64,000 bases of DNA from Sphingopyxis sp. YF1 (GTDB taxonomy: Bacteria; Pseudomonadota; Alphaproteobacteria; Sphingomonadales; Sphingomonadaceae). The notes under the pieces were generated by a model. That model had not been told where the DNA came from. It saw only the letters and a program-made list of their open reading frames with translations, and ran no database searches. The stretch covers positions 1,674,001-1,738,000 of the forward strand of contig NZ_CP033204.1 in NCBI RefSeq assembly GCF_022701295.1, given 5' to 3'. Positions 45,768 through 54,900 of this stretch are shown here, piece by piece. Made by a program: the position numbers and the translations under genes. How positions within the stretch are numbered: the stretch's first letter is position 1; each line of letters starts with the position of its first letter.

Positions 45768-46880
45768 ATGTTCGGCGACGCCTATCGCGGCAAGACCGTG
45801 CTGCTGACCGGTCACACGGGCTTCAAGGGCTCGTGGCTCGCCGAATGGCTGCTGACGCTCGGCGCCAATGTCGTCGGTTTCTCGCACAAGGTCGACGACG
45901 GCCCGACGCATTTCGGCAGCCTCGGGCTCGCCGACCGCATGACGCATATCATCGGCGACGTGCGCGACGCCGATGCGGTGAACGAGGTCGTGGCGGCGCA
46001 CCGGCCCGACTATGTCCTGCACCTCGCGGCGCAGGCGCTCGTCCGCTACAGCTATGACAATCCGGTCGAAACGATGGCGACCAACGTCATGGGCACCGTG
46101 CATGTCCTCGACGCGCTGCGCCGCGCCGGACGGCCCGCGGTCGCGGTCTGCGTCACCTCCGACAAATGCTACGAGAATCGCGAAATCCTGTCGGGATATC
46201 GCGAGGACGACCCGATGGGCGGGCACGACACCTACAGTGCGTCGAAGGGCGCGGCCGAGATTGTCGCGCACAGCTATCGCCGCAGTTTCTTCTCGGCCCC
46301 CGACAGTCCGGTGAAGATGGCGACGGTGCGTGCGGGCAATGTCATCGGCGGCGGCGACTGGTCGCTCGACCGCATCGTCCCCGATTGCGTGCGCAGCCTG
46401 TCGAAGGGCGAGGCGATCCGCATCCGCAACCCGCATGCGACGCGGCCCTGGCAGCATGTCCTCGAATCGCTGAGCGGCTATCTCTGGCTCGGCGCGCTGC
46501 TCGGCGGCGCGGCGACGACGGCGCGGGTTCGGTCCTCGACCGATGTCACCGAAGCCTTCAACTTCGGCCCCTGGGTCGAAGCCAATGGTTCGGTCGAGCG
46601 GCTCGTTACCGAGTTCCTCAGGCACTGGCCCGGCGAATGGATCAACGCTGCCGAAGCCGGCGCGGTGCACGAGGCGGGGCTGCTCGGCCTGTCGATCGAC
46701 AAGGCGTATCACAAGCTCGAATGGGCGCCGACGCTCGACTTCGCGGGCGGCGTCGCGCTGACCGCGGGCTGGTACAAGGCGGTCGTCGCCGACGGCGCCG
46801 ACGCGCTGGCGCAGACGCGTCACGATATCGAAACCTATGTTGCTCAGGCGCGGGCCAAGTCGCTCGCCTGGGCGGCCTGA
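45768..46880 (+). CDS. rfbG: CDP-glucose 4,6-dehydratase
   Basis: A 370-residue SDR dehydratase that gives CDP-4-keto-6-deoxy-D-glucose. TGHTGFKGSWLAEWL is the NAD motif, CVTSDKCYENRE the Thr/Asp/Lys catalytic region, and TYSASKGAAEIV the YxxxK. The HATRPWQHVLE segment is characteristic of RfbG. The ATG at 45768 gives the usual N-terminus; a GTG at 45756 that overlaps the rfbF stop is an alternative. The ketosugar made here is the branch point for 3,6-dideoxy or 6-deoxy sugars. Confidence 0.93.
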   Translation: MFGDAYRGKTVLLTGHTGFKGSWLAEWLLTLGANVVGFSHKVDDGPTHFGSLGLADRMTHIIGDVRDADAVNEVVAAHRPDYVLHLAAQALVRYSYDNPVETMATNVMGTVHVLDALRRAGRPAVAVCVTSDKCYENREILSGYREDDPMGGHDTYSASKGAAEIVAHSYRRSFFSAPDSPVKMATVRAGNVIGGGDWSLDRIVPDCVRSLSKGEAIRIRNPHATRPWQHVLESLSGYLWLGALLGGAATTARVRSSTDVTEAFNFGPWVEANGSVERLVTEFLRHWPGEWINAAEAGAVHEAGLLGLSIDKAYHKLEWAPTLDFAGGVALTAGWYKAVVADGADALAQTRHDIETYVAQARAKSLAWAA

Positions 46881-46896
46881 CTACAAGGAAAAGACC

Positions 46897-47346
46897 ATGA
46901 TCGACGGCGTCATCATCACCCCGCTGCGGCAGATTCCCGACGAGCGCGGCAAGATCATGCACATGCTGCGCAGCGACGCTCCGCACTTCGACAAGTTCGG
47001 CGAAATCTATTTCTCGTGCGTCCAGCCCGGCGCGATCAAGGCGTGGCACATCCACAGCGAGATGACGCTCAACTATGCCGTCGTCCACGGCCGCATCAAG
47101 TTCGTGCTCTACGACGACCGCGAAGGCTCGCCGACGCGCGGCGAATTGCAGGAAATCTTCATGGGCGAGGATAATTATTGCCTCGTCACCGTGCCGCCCT
47201 TCGTATGGAACGGCTTCAAGGGGTACGGCCAGTATCCGGCGATCGTCGCCAACTGCCCGACGCACGTCCACTCGGCCGACGAAATCGACCGCATGGATCC
47301 CTTCACCGACAAGATCCCGTATAACTGGGACGTCCGCCATGGCTGA
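46897..47346 (+). CDS. RmlC-like cupin sugar epimerase
   Basis: A 149-residue cupin of the dTDP-4-dehydrorhamnose 3,5-epimerase family, shorter than RmlC (about 180). AIKAWHIHSEMTLNYAVVHG carries the conserved His and the following IKFVLYDDRE the Asp region. It is located directly after rfbG and before a reductase gene, so it likely epimerises C3 and/or C5 of CDP-4-keto-6-deoxyglucose. It starts 17 bases after rfbG, with an AAGGAAA ribosome site, and overlaps the next gene by eight bases. Isomerase versus 3,5-epimerase activity is unresolved. Confidence 0.78.
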   Translation: MIDGVIITPLRQIPDERGKIMHMLRSDAPHFDKFGEIYFSCVQPGAIKAWHIHSEMTLNYAVVHGRIKFVLYDDREGSPTRGELQEIFMGEDNYCLVTVPPFVWNGFKGYGQYPAIVANCPTHVHSADEIDRMDPFTDKIPYNWDVRHG

Positions 47347-48256
47347 TTGCCGGCTGCTGCTCGTCGGCGGCAGCGGATATTTCGGCGCCCGGCTGGCGGA
47401 AGCGCTGGCCGGCGAATGCGATGTCGCGGTCACGGTGCGGTCGGACACCCCGGCACGCAGCGCGTGGCTCGCCGACCGGGGTATCGCGTCGTTTCGCTAC
47501 GACAGCAGCACCGACGCGGCGCTCCCCGGCGGCGATTTCGAGGCGATCGTCAATCTCGCGATGCCCGGCGCGCAGGCGGCGGGCAAGGATGCCGACGCCG
47601 CGATGGCGCAGGGCCGCAGCACCGCGGCCGCGTGTCTCGCCGCGCTGCGCGGGGGCAGGGCGGCGCGCCTCATCCATTTCTCGACTTTCCACGTCTACGG
47701 CGGGCAGGCCGCCGAAACCTATGTCGAGGACATGCCCAAGGCGCCCGGGCATCCCTATGGCCGGACGCATCTCGCGATCGAGGGCGAACTCACCGCCAGC
47801 GACGTCGCCGATCGCATCGCGATCCTGCGCCCGACCAACATGGTTGGCGCGCCCGCGCACCGCGACCTCGGCGAACAGGCCGGGCTGATCTTCCTCGACC
47901 TCTGCCGCCAGGTCGCCGAGACCGGCGCGATGGCGCTGCGCAACGACGGGCAGAGCTATCGCGATATCCTGCCCTTCGACGACGCGATCGCCGCGGTGCG
48001 CCTGCTGCTGCGCGCCGAGGCCGGCTGGAACGATATCTTCAACCTCGGCGCGGGGCAGGCGATCACGATGCAGGCGCTTGCCGAAGGTATCGCCGCCGCC
48101 GCGCCGCAGCCGGTCGCGATCACCTATGGCGACGGCACCGACGCGTTCCGCAGGCCGTTCGCGGTCGATGTTTCGCGCCTCGGCGCGCTCGGCTGGGCGC
48201 CGGTCGCCGGCATCGCCGACGAGGCGCGCCGTACCATCGCCGCCTTCGCCGCATGA
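47339..48256 (+). CDS. NAD(P)-dependent sugar reductase (extended SDR)
   Basis: A 305-residue SDR with an N-terminal VGGSGYFGARLAEAL nucleotide motif, IHFSTFHVYGG with the catalytic Ser/Thr and HPYGRTHLAIEGE (YxxxH in place of YxxxK at the normal spacing). It sits after the cupin in the CDP-sugar module and probably reduces C4 of the epimerised ketosugar. YxxxK with Lys replaced by His (YGRTH) is unusual and may mean altered activity. It overlaps the cupin gene by eight bases and the next gene by four. Confidence 0.75.
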   Translation: MADCRLLLVGGSGYFGARLAEALAGECDVAVTVRSDTPARSAWLADRGIASFRYDSSTDAALPGGDFEAIVNLAMPGAQAAGKDADAAMAQGRSTAAACLAALRGGRAARLIHFSTFHVYGGQAAETYVEDMPKAPGHPYGRTHLAIEGELTASDVADRIAILRPTNMVGAPAHRDLGEQAGLIFLDLCRQVAETGAMALRNDGQSYRDILPFDDAIAAVRLLLRAEAGWNDIFNLGAGQAITMQALAEGIAAAAPQPVAITYGDGTDAFRRPFAVDVSRLGALGWAPVAGIADEARRTIAAFAA

Positions 48257-49413
48257 GCGGTCCGCGCCTCCTCGCCATCTCGCTGTCGTGCCACGAACCG
48301 GTCAACCGCGCGCTGTTCCGCGAGATCGGCGCGCTCGGTATTCCCGTCCATCTCGTCGTCCCGCGCCGTCATTTCGTGGGCGGCACATGGCGCGACACCC
48401 CCGACTTCCCGCCCGAAAATTACGAGCTCACGCTGCTCGACCTCAGCGGCACCAACCAGCGCACCCATACGCTCAAGGGGCTGCAAGCGGTCGTCGACGC
48501 CTTTGGTCCGACGCATATCTATTGCGACAGCGATCCGGCGAGCATGATGGTCCGCCAGGCGAAACAGGTCGCGCCGCACGCGCGGCTCTGGTCGCTGACC
48601 GCGGAAAATATGCCGCAAAGCCTTGGCATTGACCTCAAAAAAGCCGCCGAAACGCGCAATCCGGCGGGCATTGCCTCGGCGCTGGTCAAGGCATGGCTGC
48701 GCCGCTCGGCGCGCCGCAGGGTCGACCGCGTGCTGACGCTCAGCGCCGACGGCACCGCGCTGATCGAGGCGATGGGGCTCACCGCGACGCAGGTGCCGCT
48801 CGGTTTCGATCCGCGCCTGTTCCGGCCGCTGCCCGAGGCGCGCGAGGCGGTGCGCGCCGAACTCGGGCTGACGCGCCCGACGATCGCCTATTTCGGGCGC
48901 CAGACCCCCGAAAAGGGCATCCATCTGCTGATCGACGCGCTCGACCGCATCCGCGACCGCGACTGGCAGTTCCTGATCGACGATTTCATCGGCACCTCGG
49001 CCTATGCCGCGCAGCTTCAGGCACAGATCGAGCGGCTGAACCTTCGCGACCGCGTCATCTTCTTCGAATCAAAGCATGAGGACATGGCGCGCTACATGAA
49101 CGCCGCCGACATCGTCGTGCTGCCGTCGCTCAGCACCCCCAAGTGGAAGGAGCAGTACGGCCGCGTCATCCAGGAAGTGATGGCGTGCGGGCGCACGATG
49201 GTCGGCAGCCGCTCGGGCGCGATCCCCGAGGTGATGGGCGGGCACGGGCATCTGTTCGACGAGGGCGACGTCGCGGGCCTCGCAAGCCTGCTCGGCACCC
49301 TGCTCGACCGCGGCGATTTCGCCGATGGCGCGGCGCGGAGCCATGCGCTGGCCCGGCTGTCGGTCGACCGTCAGGCGGCGATCATGGCCGACTTGCTGCG
49401 ACGCGAAGCCTGA
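48253..49413 (+). CDS. Family 4 glycosyltransferase
   Basis: A 386-residue GT-B enzyme with an ISLSCHEPVNRALFREIGAL N-terminus, AYFGRQTPEKGIHLLIDAL and the E-x7-E region KEQYGRVIQEVMACGRTMVG. Start overlaps the reductase stop (ATGA), so it probably transfers the CDP-linked deoxysugar made just upstream. The N-terminal HEPVNRALF is typical of transferases moving 6-deoxyhexoses in Rhizobiales and sphingomonads, which is weak support. Confidence 0.83.
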   Translation: MSGPRLLAISLSCHEPVNRALFREIGALGIPVHLVVPRRHFVGGTWRDTPDFPPENYELTLLDLSGTNQRTHTLKGLQAVVDAFGPTHIYCDSDPASMMVRQAKQVAPHARLWSLTAENMPQSLGIDLKKAAETRNPAGIASALVKAWLRRSARRRVDRVLTLSADGTALIEAMGLTATQVPLGFDPRLFRPLPEAREAVRAELGLTRPTIAYFGRQTPEKGIHLLIDALDRIRDRDWQFLIDDFIGTSAYAAQLQAQIERLNLRDRVIFFESKHEDMARYMNAADIVVLPSLSTPKWKEQYGRVIQEVMACGRTMVGSRSGAIPEVMGGHGHLFDEGDVAGLASLLGTLLDRGDFADGAARSHALARLSVDRQAAIMADLLRREA

Positions 49414-49428
49414 CGCGCGGCCCGGCTT

Positions 49429-49450
49429 CGGAACCAGACCCGTTCCGTTT
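49429..49450 (+). terminator. Weak hairpin terminator candidate
   Basis: CGGAAC and GTTCCG pair around a seven-base loop, followed by TTT. It is 16 bases past the glycosyltransferase stop and ahead of the tamA leader. The stem is short and the T-tract is only three bases, so termination efficiency is doubtful. Confidence 0.25.
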
Positions 49451-49554
49451 CGTTGCGAGAGACAGCAGCAGGGGAAAGAGCATCGCGATCGCACCATCCG
49501 TCTGCAATCCCCGCCAGATTCCGGTTGCGCGGCTTCGTGCCACGGGACACAAGC

Positions 49555-51963
49555 ATGGCTGATGGCGGCCAGCAGATGCAAAATTCTGAAAATCTTCGCG
49601 AATTGATCCTCGCGCTCCGCGGCGGGGTCTCGCCGCGTTCCTTGCTCGCGCTCTCGGCTTCGCTCGCCTGTTTTGCCGCAATCCCGGCGGCAGCGCAGGA
49701 CGTTCCCGCGCGACAGGCCGAAGACCCGGCTGCGCCCGCCGACGCAGCCGAAATGGCGAAACCGACGCCGCCGCCGCCCGATGCGAACTTTCCGCCGGTC
49801 GAACCGATCATTCCCGACGAGGAGTTCGACCGCGCCATCCCGTCGATCGCGGTCGAGGATGATCCCGAACTCGATGTCCCGCTCGAATCGATCGCCGAAT
49901 TCGAGCGCCGGCAGGCCGCAAAGGCCGCAGCCGATGGCGAAACCCCGCCCGGCTCGGAACCGGTCCCCGTTCCCGCGCTGGCCGACGGCGACCCGATCGA
50001 GGCGATCGGCGACGCGCCGATCCGCGACACCGAACTCGCGGCCCCGCTGCCGCCGCTCGAAAGCTTCAGCGTCGAACCGGTCGAGTTCGCCGAGCCCGAA
50101 TCGACCGACGAGACGGTCAAGGTCGCCTATTCGGTACAGGTCAACGGCCTCGCCCTCGCCGACGAGGCGAGCGACGCGAACCTCGCCGGCCTGTTCAGCG
50201 ATTTGTCGGCGCTCCATGACGGCGACGGCGAGGCCGCCAACGCCGCGATGGTACGCGCGCGCCTGACCGCCGACGCCGAACTCATGCAGCGCATCCTTGC
50301 GTCCGAAGGCTATTATGACGCGGAGGTCGACACGCGCCTCGACCGCAACGGCGGCGACGGCGATGGCGGGGACCGGAACGGCGGGCGCGGACAGGCAGCG
50401 AACGGCGACGCCGCCACGACCGCAACCACGAGCGCCGCCGACAGCCGTCCGCGCCAGCGCCGACCTTTCGTGGCGATCATCGACGTCGTACCGGGCCAGC
50501 GCTACACCCTGTCCGACATCGTCATCCAGGCCGGACCGACGGTACCGCCGACGCTGATCAAGGATAATTTCCCGATCGCGATCGGCGAACCGATCATCGC
50601 GCAGCGTATCCAGGGCGCCGAGGCGGCGATCGCGCTCAAGCTTCCCGAGGAAGGCTATCCCTTCGCCACCGTCGGCCAGCGCGACATTCTGCTCGACGGT
50701 GCGACGGGCGAGGGCGTCTACACGCTGCCGGTCGACGTCGGACCGCGCGCGCGCTTCGGCGGCTTCCGGACGACGGGCAAGCTCGCGTTCGACGTCGAGC
50801 ATGTCGAAACGCTCGCGCGCTTCCGGCGCGGCGACCTCTACGACAGCCGCAGGACCGACGACCTGCGCCAGGCGCTCGTCGCGACCGGCCTCTTCGCGAC
50901 CGTCGCGGTCGAGCCCGAAAAGACCGGCGAGCCGGCGGGCGACGGCACCGAATATGTCACCATGCTGGTGACGCAGGAGGCCGGCCCGCCGCGCACGCTG
51001 GCGGCGAGCGCGGGGTACGGCACCGGGCAGGGGCTGCGCGTCGAGGGCAGCTGGATGCACCGCAACCTGTTCCCGCCCGAGGGGGCGCTGATCATCCGCG
51101 GTGTCGCGGGCACGCAGGAACAGGCGCTCGGCGCGACGCTCCGCCGCTCGAACGCGGGTCGCCGCGACCGCACCGTCGAACTCGTCGTCGAGGCGTCGCG
51201 CAGCGATTATGACGCGTTCGAGGCGCTGACCGGGCGCATCGGCGCGCGCGTCAGCTTTGACTCGACGCCGATCTGGCAAAAGAAGTTCACCTATGCCTAC
51301 GGCCTCGACCTGATCGCGACGAGCGAGGATGACTATGACTTCCTTCTCGGCGCGCGCGACCGCAGCGTCTATTATATCGCGGGATTGACCGGCCAGGTCG
51401 GCATGGATCGCACCGACAGCCTGCTCGATCCGACCAAGGGCTTTCGCGCCACCGCGCTGATCCAGCCCGAAGGCTCGCTCAGCGGGCGCTTCTCGCCCTA
51501 TGCGCGCGTGCGTTTCGACCTCAGCGGCTATTATCCGGTCACCGACAGCATCGTGCTCGCGGGCCGCGTTCGCGCCGGATCGATCCTCGGCGCCTCGCGC
51601 GAACGGCTTGCTCCCTCGCGGCGCTTCTACGCCGGCGGCGGCGGGTCGGTTCGTGGTTTCGGCTACCAGCAGCTCGGGCCGAAGGATCCGAACAACGATC
51701 CGATCGGCGGACGCAGCGTCAGCGAGGCCGCGATCGAGGCGCGCTACCGCTTCGGCAATTACGGCATCGTCGGCTTCGTCGACGCGGGACAGGTCTATCG
51801 CGGCTCGACCCCCGATTTTTCCAACATGCGTTACGGGGTCGGCATCGGCGGGCGCTTCTATACCAACTTCGGCCCGATGCGGCTCGACATCGCGACCCCG
51901 ATCGATCGCCAGCCCGGGGAATCGCGCGTCAGCGTCTATGTCTCGATCGGACAGGCTTTCTGA
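49555..51963 (+). CDS. tamA: Omp85-family outer-membrane protein TamA
   Basis: An 802-residue protein with a signal peptide (LLALSASLACFAAIPAAAQ, cleavage after about residue 43), a long acidic/proline-rich stretch, POTRA-like domains and a C-terminal 16-strand barrel ending in Phe. The POTRA region contains a Gly/Asp/Asn-rich insertion at about 50341-50460. It pairs with TamB to insert outer-membrane proteins. The ATG at 49555 is preferred; a TTG at 49453 would add 34 residues without a sorting signal, and an ATG at 49576 is also possible. The stop overlaps tamB by one base. The 141-bp leader holds only the weak hairpin. Confidence 0.9.
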   Translation: MADGGQQMQNSENLRELILALRGGVSPRSLLALSASLACFAAIPAAAQDVPARQAEDPAAPADAAEMAKPTPPPPDANFPPVEPIIPDEEFDRAIPSIAVEDDPELDVPLESIAEFERRQAAKAAADGETPPGSEPVPVPALADGDPIEAIGDAPIRDTELAAPLPPLESFSVEPVEFAEPESTDETVKVAYSVQVNGLALADEASDANLAGLFSDLSALHDGDGEAANAAMVRARLTADAELMQRILASEGYYDAEVDTRLDRNGGDGDGGDRNGGRGQAANGDAATTATTSAADSRPRQRRPFVAIIDVVPGQRYTLSDIVIQAGPTVPPTLIKDNFPIAIGEPIIAQRIQGAEAAIALKLPEEGYPFATVGQRDILLDGATGEGVYTLPVDVGPRARFGGFRTTGKLAFDVEHVETLARFRRGDLYDSRRTDDLRQALVATGLFATVAVEPEKTGEPAGDGTEYVTMLVTQEAGPPRTLAASAGYGTGQGLRVEGSWMHRNLFPPEGALIIRGVAGTQEQALGATLRRSNAGRRDRTVELVVEASRSDYDAFEALTGRIGARVSFDSTPIWQKKFTYAYGLDLIATSEDDYDFLLGARDRSVYYIAGLTGQVGMDRTDSLLDPTKGFRATALIQPEGSLSGRFSPYARVRFDLSGYYPVTDSIVLAGRVRAGSILGASRERLAPSRRFYAGGGGSVRGFGYQQLGPKDPNNDPIGGRSVSEAAIEARYRFGNYGIVGFVDAGQVYRGSTPDFSNMRYGVGIGGRFYTNFGPMRLDIATPIDRQPGESRVSVYVSIGQAF

Positions 51964-54900
51964 TGGCGGAGGACGCCGCTTTCGACGATGGTCCGCCGCC
52001 CGCGCCGGCCAAGGCGCGTTCATGGCCGCTGCGCATCGCACGCGGTGTCGGCGTGGCGCTGCTCGGTCTCGTCGCGCTCGTCGCGCTGTTCCTGATCGGG
52101 CTCAACAGCGATGCCGGGCGCCGCTTCGTGGTCACCCAGCTCGAAAAATATGAATTCGAAAACGGGATGAAGATCGGCATCGGCCGCCTCGACGGGTCGC
52201 TCTACGGCGCGATGACGATCCGCGAACTCACGCTTGCCGACCCGCAGGGCGTCTTCCTGCGCTCGCCCGAGGTCAAGCTCGACTGGCGACCGTTCGCATA
52301 TCTTTCGAACCATATCGACGTCCGTTCGGCGACTGCCGCAACGATGACGCTGCAACGACTGCCCGCGTTAAAGCCGGTCCCCGACACCGGCGAACCGCTG
52401 CTTCCCGACATCGACATCGACGTCGCGAAACTGCAAGTCGACCGCTTCATCTTCGAACCCGCGGTCGCGGGCGAGCGGCAGGAAGCACGGATAACGGGCA
52501 AGGTCGCGATTGCCGACCGCCGCGCCCAGGTCACCGCCAACGCCGAAACGATCGGCGCGAACGCAAAGGGCGACAAGCTTGCGCTGGTCCTCGACGCGGT
52601 TCCCGAAACGAACCGGCTCGCGCTCACGCTCGATCTCAATGCGCCGCAGGGGGGCGTGCTCGCCGCGATCGGCGGCTTCCGCGAACCGCTGACGGCAAGG
52701 CTGGCAGGCAAGGGCGACTGGAAGGTCTGGAACGGCACGCTGACCGGCAGTCTCGGCACCGCACCGCTCGCACGCCTCGGGCTGGCGGCGCGCGACGGCG
52801 TCTTTGCGGTCAAGGGGACGGCGCAGCCGTCGCGGCTGTTCGCGGCCGGCCCGGTGGCCAATCTGCTCGGCACCGAAACCAGCGTCGACGTCACGGCGCG
52901 CCTCGCCGAACGCAAGGCCGACCTCGACGGTCGCATCGCTTCCGACGCCTTCCGCCTCGGGATCAGCGGCGGCGTCGACCTCGGCACCAGCCGCTACGAC
53001 GAACTGCAACTCGCGCTGGTGCTGCTCAAACCCGGGGCGGTCGCCCCCTATGTGCGTGGCAGCGGCCTGCGCGCGCAGGCGCGCCTCAACGGCGCGTTCG
53101 CGCTGCCGGCGGTCGAATATCAGGCGAACGTGACCAGTCTCGCGGTCAACGATATCATCGTCGACGCGCTCGTTCTCTCGGGCAAGGCGCGCGTCGATCC
53201 CGACCAGATCTTCATTCCGGTCGCGGGCCGCGCGAGCCGCATCCGCGGGCTCGACACCGTCGCGGGCGGAACACTCGTCCAGGTGCGCCTCGACGGCGAT
53301 CTCGCGTACAAGGATGGCCGCCTGCTCAGCGACAACATGCGCCTGCGATCGAGCCGCATCGACGCGAAGGCGATCCTGATCGCCGATTTCAATCGCGGCT
53401 TCTACACCGGCGCGATCGATGGCCGGATCGACGATTATCGCATCGAAAGCGTCGGCATCTTCGACATCGACACCGACGCCGACCTCAAGACCGCACCGAA
53501 CGGCGGGTTCGAAATCGTCGGCCGCGTCCGCGCGCGCTCGACGCAGCTCTTCAACTCGGGGGTTCGCAACATACTCGGCGGCAATGCCGTCGCATCGGGC
53601 GACGTCCGATACGGCACCGACGGGATCACCCGTTTCGCCAACCTGCGCCTCAACGCACCGTTGATGCGCGTGACGAGCGGGCAGGGGAGCTATGCCCCCA
53701 ATGGCCAGATCAACCTGACCGCGCGCGCTTCCTCGTCCGAGTACGGCCCGCTCGGGCTCCAGCTTGCCGGAACGATCACCGATCCGCGCGCGACGCTGAC
53801 CGCGGACCGGCCCGGGCTCGGCATCGGCCTCTCGAAACTGGTCGCGCGGATCAACGGCGCGCCGAAGGGCTACCGCCTCGCCGCGACCGGCGACACCGAT
53901 TACGGCCCGCTCAGCGCCGATGTCGTGCTGCTCACCGCGGCCGGGCCGCTCACGATCGACGTCGAGCGTGCCGACCTGTCGGGCATCGGCTTCAAGGGGC
54001 GGCTGGTGCAGAGCAACGCCGGTCCCTTCGTCGGCCAGCTCGATGCGTCGGGGCAGGGGCTCGGCGGGCTCGTCCGGCTCAGCGCCGCCGGGCAATATCA
54101 GGCCGCGGCAATCAACGTGCGCGCGAACAATGTCGTGCTTCCCGGAGCGGCCCAGCTTTCGGTCGGCTCGGCGATCGTCGATGCCGACGTCATCCTCTAC
54201 GACCAGCCGCGCGTCATTGCCGATATCCAGCTCGCCAGTACGCGCATCCGCGAATTCGACATCGCCGTCGGGCGGGTGAAGATCGACTATCAGAACGGCG
54301 CGGGCAAGGCGCAGGCGCTGGTCGAAGGGACGAGCGGCGTGCCCTTCCGCGTCGCCGCCAACGCCGACCTCCAGCCAAAGCTGTGGCGCGCCTCGGTTCA
54401 GGGGCGCGCGACCGGCATCAATTTCCGCACGACCAGCCCGGCCCGCATCATCCCCGGCGCCGACGGTTACGAATTGCTGCCGACCACCGTCGATTTCGGG
54501 CGCGGCAGCAGCGCGCGGCTCGCCGGGCGCTTCGGCGAGGGGATCATGCTCCAGAGCCGCCTCGACCGGGTCAACCTGTCGCTGCTCAACGCCATCTATC
54601 CCGGCATGGGGCTTGGCGGCCGCGCGAGCGGCAGCCTCGATTTCGAACAGGCGGGCGCCGACAGCTTCCCGCGCGCCGACGCGCGGCTGACGCTCGACGA
54701 TTTCACCCGCACCACCGCGGCGACGGTCAGCCAGCCCGTCGACGTCAATGTCGTCGGCAAGCTGCTTGCCGACGGCGGCGACGTGCGCGCGGTGATGCGC
54801 AAGCGCGGCAGCGTGATCGGGCGCATGCAGGCATCGCTGCGCCCGCTGCCCCCCGGCGCCGGAAGCTGGACCACCCGTCTCAGCGCCGCCCCGCTCGGCG

